Positions 43,523 to 52,386 are shown, counted from the stretch's first letter. The stretch: DNA of 64,000 bases from Syntrophotalea acetylenivorans (GCF_001887775.1 NZ_CP015519.1:930001-994000); one strand, 5' to 3'. The notes: a model not told the origin generated them from the sequence alone. Numbers and translations are program-made.

Positions 43523-44035
43523 ATGAAGAACAATCGTAAACGGATCGCAGTAACGGCAATTTTGGCCATGGTGGCCATAACGACCCCGGCCTTTGCCTGG
43601 ATGGGTAACTGGTCAGGAACCCGGATGGGGCGAGGAATGGGGCCGGCGACTGGTGCGCAGGCCCTGACTGCCGAGCAACAGAAAAATCTCGATGAGATCC
43701 AGGGTAAGTATCAGCCGCAACTGCAGGACCTACAGCAGAAGCTCAACGCAAAGCAGGCCGAGCTAAACGCGGCCCGTAGCGACAACGCTACAACAGTGGG
43801 CCGCCTCAACGCCCTTGAAGGCGAGTTGTACGATCTGGAACGTGCCTACTGGACCAAACTGGATCAGGCAAACTTGGAGGTAAGCCGGATCACCGGCGAC
43901 GGATACGGTCCTTGGTTTGCCTGCGACTACCAGGGTTGTGATCACGGTCATGGCAGACACGGCATGATGCGGGATGGTTACAGGATGAGAAACCGAAGCA
44001 TGAACACCGGTCGTTACGGCTCTTGTTGCAGGTAA
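43523..44035 (+). CDS. ZraP-like periplasmic metal-binding protein
   Basis: A 170-residue exported protein. A signal peptide (RIAVTAILAMVAITTPAFA) is followed by a Met/Gly-rich stretch and then a long helical region from LTAEQQKNLDEIQGKYQPQL to ELYDLERAYWTKLDQANLEV, the CpxP/Spy/ZraP pattern. The C-terminus is rich in His, Cys and Met (CDYQGCDHGHGRHGMMRDG), suiting zinc or other soft metals. ZraP is a zinc-dependent periplasmic chaperone that feeds back on ZraS; the same is inferred here from the gene context. Confidence 0.85.
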   Translation: MKNNRKRIAVTAILAMVAITTPAFAWMGNWSGTRMGRGMGPATGAQALTAEQQKNLDEIQGKYQPQLQDLQQKLNAKQAELNAARSDNATTVGRLNALEGELYDLERAYWTKLDQANLEVSRITGDGYGPWFACDYQGCDHGHGRHGMMRDGYRMRNRSMNTGRYGSCCR

Positions 44036-44082
44036 CCGTTTGTACTTCGTTATCCTATAACGCTGAAACTGGAGTTGCAGCT

Positions 44083-44486
44083 ATGTTGTAGTTATGGAAA
44101 AGACATGCCTTTGCCAGGGTCATTGGTTTCATGCTGATTGGTATGCTCCTTGTGGTTTCTTCTGGACCGGCCTTTGCCGTCGATGAGCATAAGAAAGAAG
44201 TCAGGGATAAGATTTCCTGGAACACCACCGAGTTGAAAAATCCGGCGCGGAGATCGAAATCTGTTCCCTGGCCCTTAGCTTGGCTGGCATATGAGACACC
44301 GGGTTGCTGCCCGGCATCAAGAAAGTAGGAAACAGTCTGGTATCCCTGATCGCCTACCTGTATAGAGGGTGTGCCATGGTAGCCATTGAAACACAAGAGG
44401 TTATGCTTTGGGTAGAGCGTCCGGATAACGCAGAACCCGGACGCTCCGTCGCAATGAATCACCCAGGAAAGAGAGTGACAAAATGA
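44083..44486 (+). pseudogene. disrupted small exported protein (uncertain)
   Basis: A well-placed GGAG site precedes an ATG at 44083, but the third codon is TAG. The frame then runs open to 44328 with a signal-like segment (VIGFMLIGMLLVVSSGPAFA). An overlapping frame at 44304-44486 continues with a second hydrophobic stretch (GNSLVSLIAYLY) and ends in ATGA on the next start. This looks like one gene broken by a nonsense codon and a frameshift. The ATG at 44131 could still give a 65-residue product. A hairpin with ten-base arms at 44415-44446 argues that the 3' part may be non-coding. Confidence 0.35.
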
Positions 44487-44869
44487 GTTACGTGTTCAGC
44501 AAAACAGTTGCAGTATCTTTCGAACAGGCGATCGCCAGAGTCACAGAAATACTTGGCAAGGAAGGGTTCGGCATCCTGACTGAAATCGATGTGCAGGCGA
44601 CCCTGAAGCGGAAACTTGACGTCGATTTCAGGAAATATCGTATCCTCGGCGCTTGTAATCCAGCCTTCGCCCACCGGGCACTGCAGGCCGAAGCGCACAT
44701 CGGTGCCATGCTTCCCTGCAACGTGATCGTTCAGGAATACGAGGATGGTTGTGTCGAGGTCGCGGCAGTCGATCCCATCGCCTCGATGCAGGCGATTGAC
44801 AATCCTGACTTGGCCGATATCGCGGTCCAAATAAGGGACAAACTACAGCAGGTGATCGACAATCTGTGA
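44483..44869 (+). CDS. DUF302 domain protein
   Basis: A 128-residue single DUF302 domain (FSKTVAVSFEQAIARVTEIL at the start, GFGILTEIDVQATLKRKLDV, YRILGACNPAFAHRAL, and PCNVIVQEYEDG). The function of the family is unknown; members are small alpha/beta proteins often found beside metal or redox genes, as here. No signal peptide. It overlaps the preceding uncertain frame by four bases and is followed by the SHOCT gene after 65 bases. Confidence 0.88.
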   Translation: MSYVFSKTVAVSFEQAIARVTEILGKEGFGILTEIDVQATLKRKLDVDFRKYRILGACNPAFAHRALQAEAHIGAMLPCNVIVQEYEDGCVEVAAVDPIASMQAIDNPDLADIAVQIRDKLQQVIDNL

Positions 44870-44934
44870 AAAAGTCCGATTGTGAGCCTGCCTATCTCCC
44901 GATTTACGGTCGGGGAAGTAAAGGAATCTAGTCC

Positions 44935-45189
44935 ATGATGAGATTTTGGAGCGAGAGCTGGCTGTGCGGTCCTGGCAGCTATTTTCACGGACCTTTGGGC
45001 ATGTTTGTCAACCTCGCCTTATGGATAATAATGATTTTTCTGGTCGTCTGGTTGTTTCAGGCGGTGATCAGCAAAAAAAGAACTTCAACATCATCCTCCT
45101 CGCCGCTGGAGGTTTTGAAGCATCGCTACGCTGCCGGGGAGATCGATCGCGAAGAATTCGAGCGTATGAAAAAAGAGTTACAGGGATGA
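44935..45189 (+). CDS. SHOCT-domain membrane protein
   Basis: An 84-residue protein with one membrane helix (LGMFVNLALWIIMIFLVVWLF, residues about 21-41) and a C-terminal SHOCT motif (LEVLKHRYAAGEIDREEFERM, residues about 60-80). SHOCT is a short oligomerisation element found at protein ends. The role is unknown. It closes the group of small envelope genes behind the sigma54 promoter. Confidence 0.85.
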   Translation: MMRFWSESWLCGPGSYFHGPLGMFVNLALWIIMIFLVVWLFQAVISKKRTSTSSSSPLEVLKHRYAAGEIDREEFERMKKELQG

Positions 45190-45371
45190 TCTGATTCGCT
45201 CTTCCGCCCGTAACACCTGGCAGATACTTTCTCCGTATTCTGTGAGAGGATTTTTTCTTCTGGCTTCAATAGAGATGACGATATTATGAGGAAACTGCCT
45301 CTTCCGCAGAATCTATGTTTGATCTGATCCGAGAACGAGCAACTTTACCCCATACAGAAAGGAATCACTCT

Positions 45372-46325
45372 GTGCCCCGTATTTACACTGACAACTCACT
45401 TTCCATCGGCCGCACCCCTTTGGTAAGCCTACACCGCATCGTTCCCGAAGGTGCCACCGTCCTCGGTAAGATCGAGGGGCGCAACCCGGCCTACTCGGTC
45501 AAGTGCCGCATCGGCGCCTCGATGATCTGGGACGCCGAACAGAAGGGGCTGCTCGGACCCGGCAAGGAGATCGTCGAACCGACCAGCGGCAATACCGGCA
45601 TCGCCCTGGCCTTTGTCGCTGCCGCCCGTGGCATTCCCATCACCCTGACAATGCCCGAAACCATGAGCATTGAACGGCGTAAGGTGCTCAAGGCCTTCGG
45701 TGCTAACCTCATTCTCATCCCCGGCGCAAAGGGGATGACCGGCGCGGTGGCTGCCGCCGAGGAGCTGGCCGCGTCCGATCCGAACAAGTACGTGCTGCTG
45801 CATCAATTCAAGAATCCGGCGAACCCGGCGATCCACGAACGGACCACCGGCCCCGAAATCTGGGAAGATACTGACGGCGAGATTGACGTGCTGGTCTCCG
45901 GCGTCGGCACCGGCGGCACCATCACCGGCGTTTCCCGCTATATCAAGCAGATCAAGGGGAAATCGATCCTCTCGGTAGCGGTGGAGCCCGCCGACAGCCC
46001 AGTTATCAGTCAGAAACTGGCTGGCGAGAATCTGCATCCCGGGCCGCACAAGATCCAGGGGATCGGTGCCGGCTTCATCCCCGAGACCCTCGATCTGTCG
46101 ATGGTCGATCGAGTGGAGCTGATCAGCAACGATGAGGCCATCGACTTCGCCCGGCGCCTGGCCAAGGAAGAGGGGATCCTCTCCGGCATCTCCTGCGGCG
46201 CGGCGGCGGCGGTGGCCGCCCGCCTGGCCGCGCAACCCGAGTTCCAGAACAAAAAGATCGTGGTCATCCTGCCCGACTCGGGCGAGCGCTATCTCTCAAG
46301 CGCACTGTTCCAAGGGGTCGTCTGA
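45372..46325 (+). CDS. cysK: cysteine synthase A
   Basis: A 317-residue PLP enzyme that makes cysteine from O-acetylserine and sulphide. The Schiff-base lysine is in [19 protein letters not shown] (about residue 43). [19 protein letters not shown] is the substrate loop, [13 protein letters not shown] binds the phosphate, and [11 protein letters not shown] closes the site. The GTG at 45372 is chosen because AAAGGA lies eight bases upstream and homology starts there; the frame extends to 45315. A strong terminator follows. It fits the thiol and metal-stress theme of the region. Confidence 0.95.
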   Translation: MPRIYTDNSLSIGRTPLVSLHRIVPEGATVLGKIEGRNPAYSVKCRIGASMIWDAEQKGLLGPGKEIVEPTSGNTGIALAFVAAARGIPITLTMPETMSIERRKVLKAFGANLILIPGAKGMTGAVAAAEELAASDPNKYVLLHQFKNPANPAIHERTTGPEIWEDTDGEIDVLVSGVGTGGTITGVSRYIKQIKGKSILSVAVEPADSPVISQKLAGENLHPGPHKIQGIGAGFIPETLDLSMVDRVELISNDEAIDFARRLAKEEGILSGISCGAAAAVAARLAAQPEFQNKKIVVILPDSGERYLSSALFQGVV

Positions 46326-46344
46326 TCCTGGCCTAGATCTGGTC

Positions 46345-46380
46345 ACAAAGAGCCGGAGGTCTTAGCCTCCGGCTCTTTGT
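46345..46380 (+). terminator. terminator of cysK
   Basis: A 15-base stem ACAAAGAGCCGGAGG/CCTCCGGCTCTTTGT with a six-base loop. Confidence 0.9.
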
Positions 46381-46510
46381 GCTTGGGGCTGAATTTCCAC
46401 GGGCATCTCTTTTAAATACGGCGTAACGGCACAGGCCGTTTGCGACCTGCGCTCCAGCCCTACCCTCAAGTCGGGCGAAAAGCATCGCCTCCGTGGCACC
46501 GAGATCATCA

Positions 46511-48064
46511 TTATCGACCGCCAGCCCCTCTGGCACGACAACCTGCCCCGTAAGGGCTGCGAGAAAGGACCAACCAGAGGATACTGATGGCCAGAAAAAG
46601 ACCGGGGAAAACATCGCCGAAACGTGTATAGAGGCTGTTCCCTGCCCCCAGGCCGGCCCGGGCCACGGTCACCGCCTTCTTGAACAGCGGTGTTTCTCCC
46701 TGCACCCTGCCGGAAGGGGTGATAAAGGCCGAGATTCCTGTATTGGTAGCCCGGGCGACCCAGATCCGGTTTTCGATGGCCCTGAAGCGGGTCATGGCCA
46801 GGTGCTGATCCGGTGCCGAGGAGCGCCCGAACCAGGCGTCATTGGTGATGTTGACCAATAGATCGCTCCCCTTTCGCACATAATTGCGGGCCAGTTCAGG
46901 GAAAATCCCCTCGAAGCACACCAGTACCCCAATCTGATGATCTTTCATGGACAAGGGGCTGACCGTGCCGGGAGAAAAATCCCCGATCCCCGCCACCAGC
47001 TTGTCGATGAAGGGGAATAGTGATTTCAGTGGCACATATTCACCGAAAGGCACGAGATGGATCTTGTCGCTGCGCCCGAGGTTCTCTCCGGACGGGGAAA
47101 GAAGAAAGGCGCTGTTCAGATATCTTTGCCGTCCATCAACCGTTTCAACGGCCGGACTGCCGAAGAGGAGATAGGCGCCCGTCTCGCGGGCGGTGTCCCG
47201 CACTTTTTCGACGAGAGGACTATTTTCCTGAAAGTAAAAGGGCGTGGCACTCTCGGGCCAGATAACAAGGTCCGCTCCTTTGGCCTGTGCTACGCCCAGG
47301 GAGAGCTCTTCGTAGATGTCGACAGTCTCGCTTCGATAGACCGGGTTCCATTTGAGGGACTGATCAATGTTGCCCTGGGCCAGAGCTACGGTAATCGTAT
47401 TCTCCCTGGCCTCCGGATTGTTTTTGAGGCACTTCTGTCCGTATCCCCAGTTCAGAAGAAAAAGAACCAGCGTGCAGACCACCGCCCTCCTGGGGAAGAA
47501 GTGCTTCTTACCGTTTTTGCAAGCCGCAGCAACGCGGGCCAGGGTGGCGTTGCAAAGAACCAGTAGAAAACTGATCCCGTAAACCCCGAAAAGATCCGCC
47601 GACTGGATGAGGACCAGATGGTTCTGTTGGGAATAACCGATGGTGGCCCAGGGGAAACCGGTGAAAAGAAACGAGCGCAGAAACTCCAGAGCCGTCCACA
47701 GCACGGGAAGAGTCAGGGGCAGGGGGTAGTCGAGTTTGTTTTTCAGTCGGCAGGCCGCCCAGGTGGCGGCGCCCCAGAAAAGAGACAGATACAGGACCAA
47801 CAGCACATAGGCGGCGAAGGAAAAGAGCGGATGCATCCGTCCATAAGTGGTCATGGCGATGTTCAGCCAGTAGAGGATCACCGCGAAGAATACCGCCCCC
47901 GCAACGAATCCGCTCCGATACGGTCGCCTTTCCATGGTTAAAAAGAGTGGCACCAGGGCGAACCAGGCGAGACTCTCCAAGTCGGCCCAGGGAAAGGCCA
48001 GCGCCAGCAGTAGCCCGGAAAGGGCTGCGCCTAGGGTTGTGCGGTCAGGCAGAAATCGGGACAT
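46511..48064 (-). CDS. lnt: apolipoprotein N-acyltransferase
   Basis: A 517-residue enzyme that adds the third acyl chain to lipoproteins. Residues about 1-200 hold six or so membrane helices (LSGLLLALAFPWADLESLAW at the start). Residues about 220-480 are a nitrilase-type domain with catalytic Glu in VIWPESATPFYF, Lys in DKIHLVPFGEYVP and Cys in GVLVCFEGIFPELA. A last helix (PGLFLAISILWLVLS) is followed by an odd Gly/Arg/Cys-rich tail (GAGCRARGAGG). It is the last gene of the thiol/lipoprotein cluster. It overlaps the ccdA remnant upstream. Confidence 0.92.
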   Translation of the reverse strand: MSRFLPDRTTLGAALSGLLLALAFPWADLESLAWFALVPLFLTMERRPYRSGFVAGAVFFAVILYWLNIAMTTYGRMHPLFSFAAYVLLVLYLSLFWGAATWAACRLKNKLDYPLPLTLPVLWTALEFLRSFLFTGFPWATIGYSQQNHLVLIQSADLFGVYGISFLLVLCNATLARVAAACKNGKKHFFPRRAVVCTLVLFLLNWGYGQKCLKNNPEARENTITVALAQGNIDQSLKWNPVYRSETVDIYEELSLGVAQAKGADLVIWPESATPFYFQENSPLVEKVRDTARETGAYLLFGSPAVETVDGRQRYLNSAFLLSPSGENLGRSDKIHLVPFGEYVPLKSLFPFIDKLVAGIGDFSPGTVSPLSMKDHQIGVLVCFEGIFPELARNYVRKGSDLLVNITNDAWFGRSSAPDQHLAMTRFRAIENRIWVARATNTGISAFITPSGRVQGETPLFKKAVTVARAGLGAGNSLYTRFGDVFPGLFLAISILWLVLSRSPYGAGCRARGAGGR

Positions 48065-48303
48065 GCTTCAAGGGTTCTTTCGAGCGGAAGTCGGCGGGTT
48101 GCCTGGATCTGGCCGGAGGTGATGCTGGCAATCGCGCCAAGCTGGATGAAATTAACGGAAAATCCAAAGATGAAGCAGAGGGTGTGGAGCAAAACAGTCA
48201 GGCGGACCTTGGCATCGGGATGCACTTCACCAAGTTGATTGATGGATAGAATCCCGGCGGTAAACGCTATCCAGTAAGTGACGTCTGATGCTTGCTGTGG
48301 CAA
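48031..48303 (-). pseudogene. ccdA remnant with in-frame deletion
   Basis: About 90 codons from a TTG at 48303 (AAAGGAT upstream, overlapping the end of the thioredoxin gene) match the N-terminal part of the intact CcdA at 51626-52375. TYWIAFTAGILS and VHPDAKVRLTVLLHTLCFIFG align with TFWIALSAGALS and AHPGVKARLTVLSHTLVFILG. About 23 residues between them, which hold the catalytic PCVLPLIPSY block, are missing, and everything after the second helix is gone. It cannot be a working electron-transfer protein. Confidence 0.7.
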
Positions 48304-48307
48304 TCGG

Positions 48308-48838
48308 TTATCCTTTGACCAACTCTTTGAAATAGGCGATCGTTTTCTGGCTGGCCCAGTCGATGGCGCCAATAACTTTTTTGTCGACTGTGCCGTCTTT
48401 GCGGATGATAAAGGACTCGGGGAACCTGTAAACGCCGTATTGTTGCTGCACTGTCCCCTTGTCATCATAAAGAACGGTGAAATCATGCGGATTGTTCTTT
48501 AAAAATACCGGCACGGTAGAGCGGCCGTCTTTTTCGGTATTGATCGCCAGCATGACAAAATCTTCACCTGCCATGATCTTGTTGAGTTTCTCCATCGAAG
48601 GCATCTCTTCCTTGCATGGCGGGCACCAGGCCGCCCAGAAATTCACCATAACAACCTTGCCGCGCAAGTCAGACAGGCTGACTCTGTTGCCTTTTGTATC
48701 TTCGAGCTGAAAGTCAGGGGCGACATCGCCGGCAACCACTGCCATCGTAACCACCGTCGTCGTTGAAGGAAGGTTGGAATAAATGTAGACTCCACCGCCT
48801 ACCAACACGAGCAAGACAATCAAGACCAAATAACGCAT
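48308..48838 (-). CDS. TlpA/ResA-like periplasmic thioredoxin
   Basis: A 176-residue protein with an N-terminal anchor (YLVLIVLLVLVGGGVYIY) and a thioredoxin fold: APDFQLEDTKGNRVSLSDL, then MVNFWAAWCPPCKEEMPSM with the CPPC active site (about residue 72-75), and a cis-Pro near YRFPESFIIRKDG. TlpA/ResA proteins reduce periplasmic disulphides, often for cytochrome c maturation, with electrons from CcdA. A ccdA remnant follows directly and a complete ccdA lies three kilobases upstream in the same direction. Confidence 0.9.
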   Translation of the reverse strand: MRYLVLIVLLVLVGGGVYIYSNLPSTTTVVTMAVVAGDVAPDFQLEDTKGNRVSLSDLRGKVVMVNFWAAWCPPCKEEMPSMEKLNKIMAGEDFVMLAINTEKDGRSTVPVFLKNNPHDFTVLYDDKGTVQQQYGVYRFPESFIIRKDGTVDKKVIGAIDWASQKTIAYFKELVKG

Positions 48839-48943
48839 AACTGACCACTTTCACTGTTGAAGGATATTTCGTCATGAAAAGTTGCGATATCTAAATCGGG
48901 TCTTTTCATGCATGATCGAAGCAGCTAACAACGGCCACGCTGC

Positions 48944-49714
48944 TTACTTCGTCACAACCGTCTGATCAATTATTTCGAGCAGTGCATTCAGCGGTTTATA
49001 ACCAGTGGCGATCTGTCCATTCGGCAGAATCAGGGCCGGGGTACTCCGGATACCAAGAGATTTTGCGACGGCCAGGTTTTGTTCGATGACCTTGCTTTCG
49101 CAGCTTGCTTCCGGGATCTCTTTCTTGGCAAAGGCGGCTTCGAGTTGCTCCATCGACTCGTTGCAGGCGATTGTTTCCGCAACTTTTTTCGAGCTCGGCT
49201 TGATCGGCATTAATTTGATCTGAAACAGCAGGTCAGAACGTTTTTCAACGGCTTCTTTCATTACCTCGTGGAGCTTGACGCAGTAGGAGCAGTGGGGATC
49301 GGTGAAGACGATGATCTTCTTTGCCGCCTCCGGGTTGCCGAGAAGTAACGCATCGTCGGTTGGAATGCGAGACAGATCAACCGGGTTGAGTTTTCGGTAG
49401 CTTTCTTCGGCCAGGTTCTTCCTGTCTTTTAACCGTATGATGTTGCCACTGACCAGGTAGGACTTGGAGTAGTCAAGATATAGCGGCATATTCTGGTTAT
49501 TTACTTTCATACCGATTTCCCAGAATCCGGGCATTTCAGCCTGTTCTACAGACAATAATTCACCTTGAAAACCGGTAAAAATCTCTTTCGCCTCGGTCTT
49601 TGTTAACGTGTGGCAGCTACGACAGTCTGCCTTTTCTGAGCTCAACTGTTTGAATGCACCTGCCGGTGAAACGAAGAGAAAAAGGCCAAACATAAAATAA
49701 ATAGTAATTCGCAT
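48944..49714 (-). CDS. DsbC-like thiol protein with a CxxCH haem motif
   Basis: A 256-residue exported protein (signal ITIYFMFGLFLFVSPAGAF). Close behind the signal is ADCRSCHTL, an exact CxxCH covalent-haem site. Residues about 40-110 match the DsbC/DsbG dimerisation domain in layout. The C-terminal thioredoxin fold has FTDPHCSYCVKLHEVM (active site CSYC, about residue 139-142) and the cis-Pro loop STPALILPNG. DsbC-type proteins isomerise or reduce disulphides in the periplasm. A haem on such a protein is unusual. It lies between VKOR-thioredoxin and the TlpA-like gene. Confidence 0.88.
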   Translation of the reverse strand: MRITIYFMFGLFLFVSPAGAFKQLSSEKADCRSCHTLTKTEAKEIFTGFQGELLSVEQAEMPGFWEIGMKVNNQNMPLYLDYSKSYLVSGNIIRLKDRKNLAEESYRKLNPVDLSRIPTDDALLLGNPEAAKKIIVFTDPHCSYCVKLHEVMKEAVEKRSDLLFQIKLMPIKPSSKKVAETIACNESMEQLEAAFAKKEIPEASCESKVIEQNLAVAKSLGIRSTPALILPNGQIATGYKPLNALLEIIDQTVVTK

Positions 49715-49786
49715 TGTACTCCTCCATATCCTGTTGAGTTGTAAAATTTGCGATAGTCGTTAGATTTCGATGGGGATAGGCGCTGG

Positions 49787-50734
49787 TCATTCTTCACAAT
49801 CCTCATCATCTGTAAAGGCCGAGCAGCCAGCGTCGGGCGTCGTTCCCACAGGGCGTCCCCAAAGATTTTCTATCGGCAGGGAGAGGCCAACATCTAAGCT
49901 GTCGATCTCTATGATGCTCGGGGAAACGATCAGGGGGACTCTGGTCGCGTCGCTTCTGGCCAGGGCCATTTTGTTGCAGAACAGGAGAAACTTCTCCCTG
50001 ACAGAGAGCTTTGCCGGATGGTCCGGTTCCTGCTCAAAAAGCCCGAGCATATCTGCAACGTTGATCATAGGACCCGGATTCCGGAGAAGCCTGGCAAGCC
50101 TGGCTTCATCCGTGGAATTTTTGGCGATGGGGTAGAAGGCCGTCTCGGTTGCGGCCTGCGGGTCGTTGAGGATTTTCCGGGCGGCCTCCTCGCAGGCCGG
50201 ACAGGTCGGGGAAAAATAGACCTTGACCGAGGCCTCGGCGGATCCGTAGATCGGCCAGGGTGAAAAGGCGACTTCCTTGACAACCGCAAGGCCGACAAAG
50301 AGGAAAAAAACCGACCAGAGAAGGCCGGTCCCGATCAGAACCTTCCGCCCCGGTAAGTCCAGACCGAACACGGCGAAGAACGCCGTCAGCCCTATCAGTA
50401 AGGCAACCACATGGCAGTTGGAGCAGGGCCAGAGGAGGGATTGGTAGATGAGAAACAGGGTGTCGAAGAGCAGGGCCAGTCCGACGGCAACCGACAGCAG
50501 CAGATGGGCACCTCGCCTTGGATACCAAAGAGTCAAAAGAAAAATCCCCAGAAATCCGGCGAAACCGTAGATGTAAAAAGAGAGGCCGAACAGCCCGTAT
50601 CCCGCATAGATTTCACATCCCCGGGTGCCACAAAACAGCTCCGCCCCGGCAGCATTCAGCAGACAATAGAACCCACCCAGGAGGCTGCAAACCAGCAACG
50701 CAACCTTCGCCTTGCTCAATTTGTCGATGTGCAT
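49787..50734 (-). CDS. VKOR-thioredoxin fusion protein
   Basis: A 315-residue inner-membrane protein starting at the ATG at 50734. The first 150 residues hold four helices of the vitamin K epoxide reductase family, with the loop cysteine pair in FCGTRGCEIY and the CxxC quinone-site pair in SLLWPCSNCHVVALL. After a fifth helix (LWSVFFLFVGLAVVKEV) a periplasmic thioredoxin-like domain carries VYFSPTCPACEEAARKIL. VKOR enzymes oxidise thiols and pass electrons to quinone, replacing DsbB. An acidic tail ends the protein. Confidence 0.88.
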   Translation of the reverse strand: MHIDKLSKAKVALLVCSLLGGFYCLLNAAGAELFCGTRGCEIYAGYGLFGLSFYIYGFAGFLGIFLLTLWYPRRGAHLLLSVAVGLALLFDTLFLIYQSLLWPCSNCHVVALLIGLTAFFAVFGLDLPGRKVLIGTGLLWSVFFLFVGLAVVKEVAFSPWPIYGSAEASVKVYFSPTCPACEEAARKILNDPQAATETAFYPIAKNSTDEARLARLLRNPGPMINVADMLGLFEQEPDHPAKLSVREKFLLFCNKMALARSDATRVPLIVSPSIIEIDSLDVGLSLPIENLWGRPVGTTPDAGCSAFTDDEDCEE

Positions 50735-50807
50735 ACCTTTTTCCTTGTTTTGTACTGTCTCGAGCAATGACGCCGGTTACTACAGGCCGTTCGAACAGGG
50801 TGGGAAC

Positions 50808-51602
50808 TCAAGGCGGCCAGGAAACCCCGGGCGGGGAGATGGGCGAGTCGGTACCCCAGTAGTTGCCCGCCATCTGCACATCGTCCGGCACCTCCTCGCC
50901 GAGCACCACGGCGTAGCGGTGGTTGCCGACGATGTTGTTCCCCTCTATGCGATACTCGCTGGGATAAGAGGTGATGAAAATCCCCTTTTCATTGTCGGTG
51001 ATGAGATTGTTGCGAATCACCGGGGCGCCAAATTGGAAACGGATAGCGGTACCGTTGTCGCGAAATGGATTGTTACGGATGAGGAACTCGGTGGAGTTGA
51101 AACGCAGCCCGAACAAGTTGTTCACGATCCGAGACGCTTCAATGACGGCTTTTGAATTGTGGCTGTGAATGGCGCTGTTGGCCTGGGTGATGCGGACAAA
51201 ACGGAAGCGGACCTCTGGGCTCTCGCGCAGGTTGATTCCGCCCCAGCTCCCGGCAGGCGCATCTGGATCCACGAAGCGGAAGGTGATAGGTTTCTCGGCG
51301 GTTCCTTCGACGATGAGAGTTCCCCGGACGATCAGTTCGCTGCCTGGAAAGTTGGGGCGTGGGGTGAAAAGATCCTTGCCTTCGGCAGGCGGCAGAAAAA
51401 ACACCTCGGTACCGGGGGCAATGACCAGTCGTGCCTCCTCCTCCAGGCCCAGGTCACCGTCGATGGAGACAGTCCCCTGCCAGCGGGTCTCGCCAGAAAC
51501 GACACCGGACAGCGGAGCGGCTCTCCCCTGGGGAGAGATGGCGCAGGAGGCCAAAAAGCTCAGCCGCAACCCCAGGAATGCTATTTTTACAGTCATTCGC
51601 AT
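50808..51602 (-). CDS. right-handed beta-helix lipoprotein (NosD-like repeats)
   Basis: A 264-residue protein with a start at 51602 (AGGAG upstream). A signal peptide ends in LSFLASC, a lipobox with Cys about 20. The body is a set of parallel beta-helix repeats with the pattern V-I-R-N-N (for example IEASRIVNNLFGLRFN, FLIRNNPFRDNGTAIRF, PVIRNNLITDNEKGIF, YRIEGNNIVGNHRYAV), typical of PbH1/NosD-like sugar- or metal-handling proteins. It ends in YWGTDSPISPPG. The substrate is not known. It should be a lipid-anchored periplasmic protein processed by LspA. Confidence 0.82.
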   Translation of the reverse strand: MRMTVKIAFLGLRLSFLASCAISPQGRAAPLSGVVSGETRWQGTVSIDGDLGLEEEARLVIAPGTEVFFLPPAEGKDLFTPRPNFPGSELIVRGTLIVEGTAEKPITFRFVDPDAPAGSWGGINLRESPEVRFRFVRITQANSAIHSHNSKAVIEASRIVNNLFGLRFNSTEFLIRNNPFRDNGTAIRFQFGAPVIRNNLITDNEKGIFITSYPSEYRIEGNNIVGNHRYAVVLGEEVPDDVQMAGNYWGTDSPISPPGVSWPP

Positions 51603-51625
51603 GTTTTCAAATCTCCTGACCTTCC

Positions 51626-52375
51626 TCAGCCGGTTGCCGGAAACCACTGGAAAAGGTAACCCGTAAGCCGGGCATAATAATCCAAGAAGAGCATCGCCCC
51701 GACCAGCATCATCATGACCCCGGTGCAGATTTCCACCAACCGGATATGTTTACGGAAGCGTTTGAAGGCGGAGAGAAAACTGTGAAAGAGCATGGCGGAG
51801 ACCAAAAAGGGGATGCCCAGCCCAGCCGAATAGACGCTCAGTAGAACCACCCCTTTTCCGGGGCTCCCGCTGGTACCAGCGGCCAGGGCCAGAATGGCGC
51901 CCAGGATCGGGCCGATACAGGGGGTCCAGCCCGCGGCAAAGGCCACCCCCACCAGGAAGGTTCCCATAACCCCCTTGGGCTTGTTGGGGATTCGGACCCG
52001 CTTTTCCCCGAGCAAGATTCCGAAATGGAACAGGCCGCTCAAATGAACACCAAACAGGAAGATGAGAAGCCCGCCGCCTATCCGCAACCACTCCAGGCCC
52101 GCACGGACGGATGACTGAAAGGCGTGGGAGGCCAGCCCGGCAATCGCGCCCAGAGTAACAAAAACGGTGGAAAAACCCAGGATGAAGACAAGTGTGTGGG
52201 ACAGAACCGTCAATCGCGCCTTGACGCCGGGGTGGGCTTCCTGAAGCTGGCCGAAGGTCAAGCCGGTAATATAGGTGACGTAGGAAGGGATCAACGGCAG
52301 CACGCAGGGGGAGGAAAACGAGAGCGCCCCTGCGGAAAGTGCGATCCAGAAGGTCAGGTCGGTGCCGGTTTCCAT
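51626..52375 (-). CDS. ccdA: cytochrome c biogenesis / thiol electron transfer protein CcdA
   Basis: A 249-residue, six-helix inner-membrane protein. The catalytic cysteine blocks are FSSPCVLPLIPSYVTYI (about residue 25-41) and AFAAGWTPCIGPILGAILAL (about 143-162). CcdA moves electrons from cytoplasmic thioredoxin to periplasmic TlpA/DsbC-type partners, several of which are encoded next door. It follows the DUF1573 gene by 11 bases. A partial, defective copy is at 48031-48303. Confidence 0.94.
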   Translation of the reverse strand: METGTDLTFWIALSAGALSFSSPCVLPLIPSYVTYITGLTFGQLQEAHPGVKARLTVLSHTLVFILGFSTVFVTLGAIAGLASHAFQSSVRAGLEWLRIGGGLLIFLFGVHLSGLFHFGILLGEKRVRIPNKPKGVMGTFLVGVAFAAGWTPCIGPILGAILALAAGTSGSPGKGVVLLSVYSAGLGIPFLVSAMLFHSFLSAFKRFRKHIRLVEICTGVMMMLVGAMLFLDYYARLTGYLFQWFPATG

Positions 52376-52386
52376 GCTTTCACTCC

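Noticed and set aside
44415-44446. Ten-base hairpin as terminator
   Set aside because: No T-run follows on either strand; kept only as a structural remark.
46388-46563. Open plus-strand frame of about 58 codons after the cysK terminator, running into the lnt end
   Set aside because: No start codon or ribosome site and no family that I can recognise; possibly a remnant.
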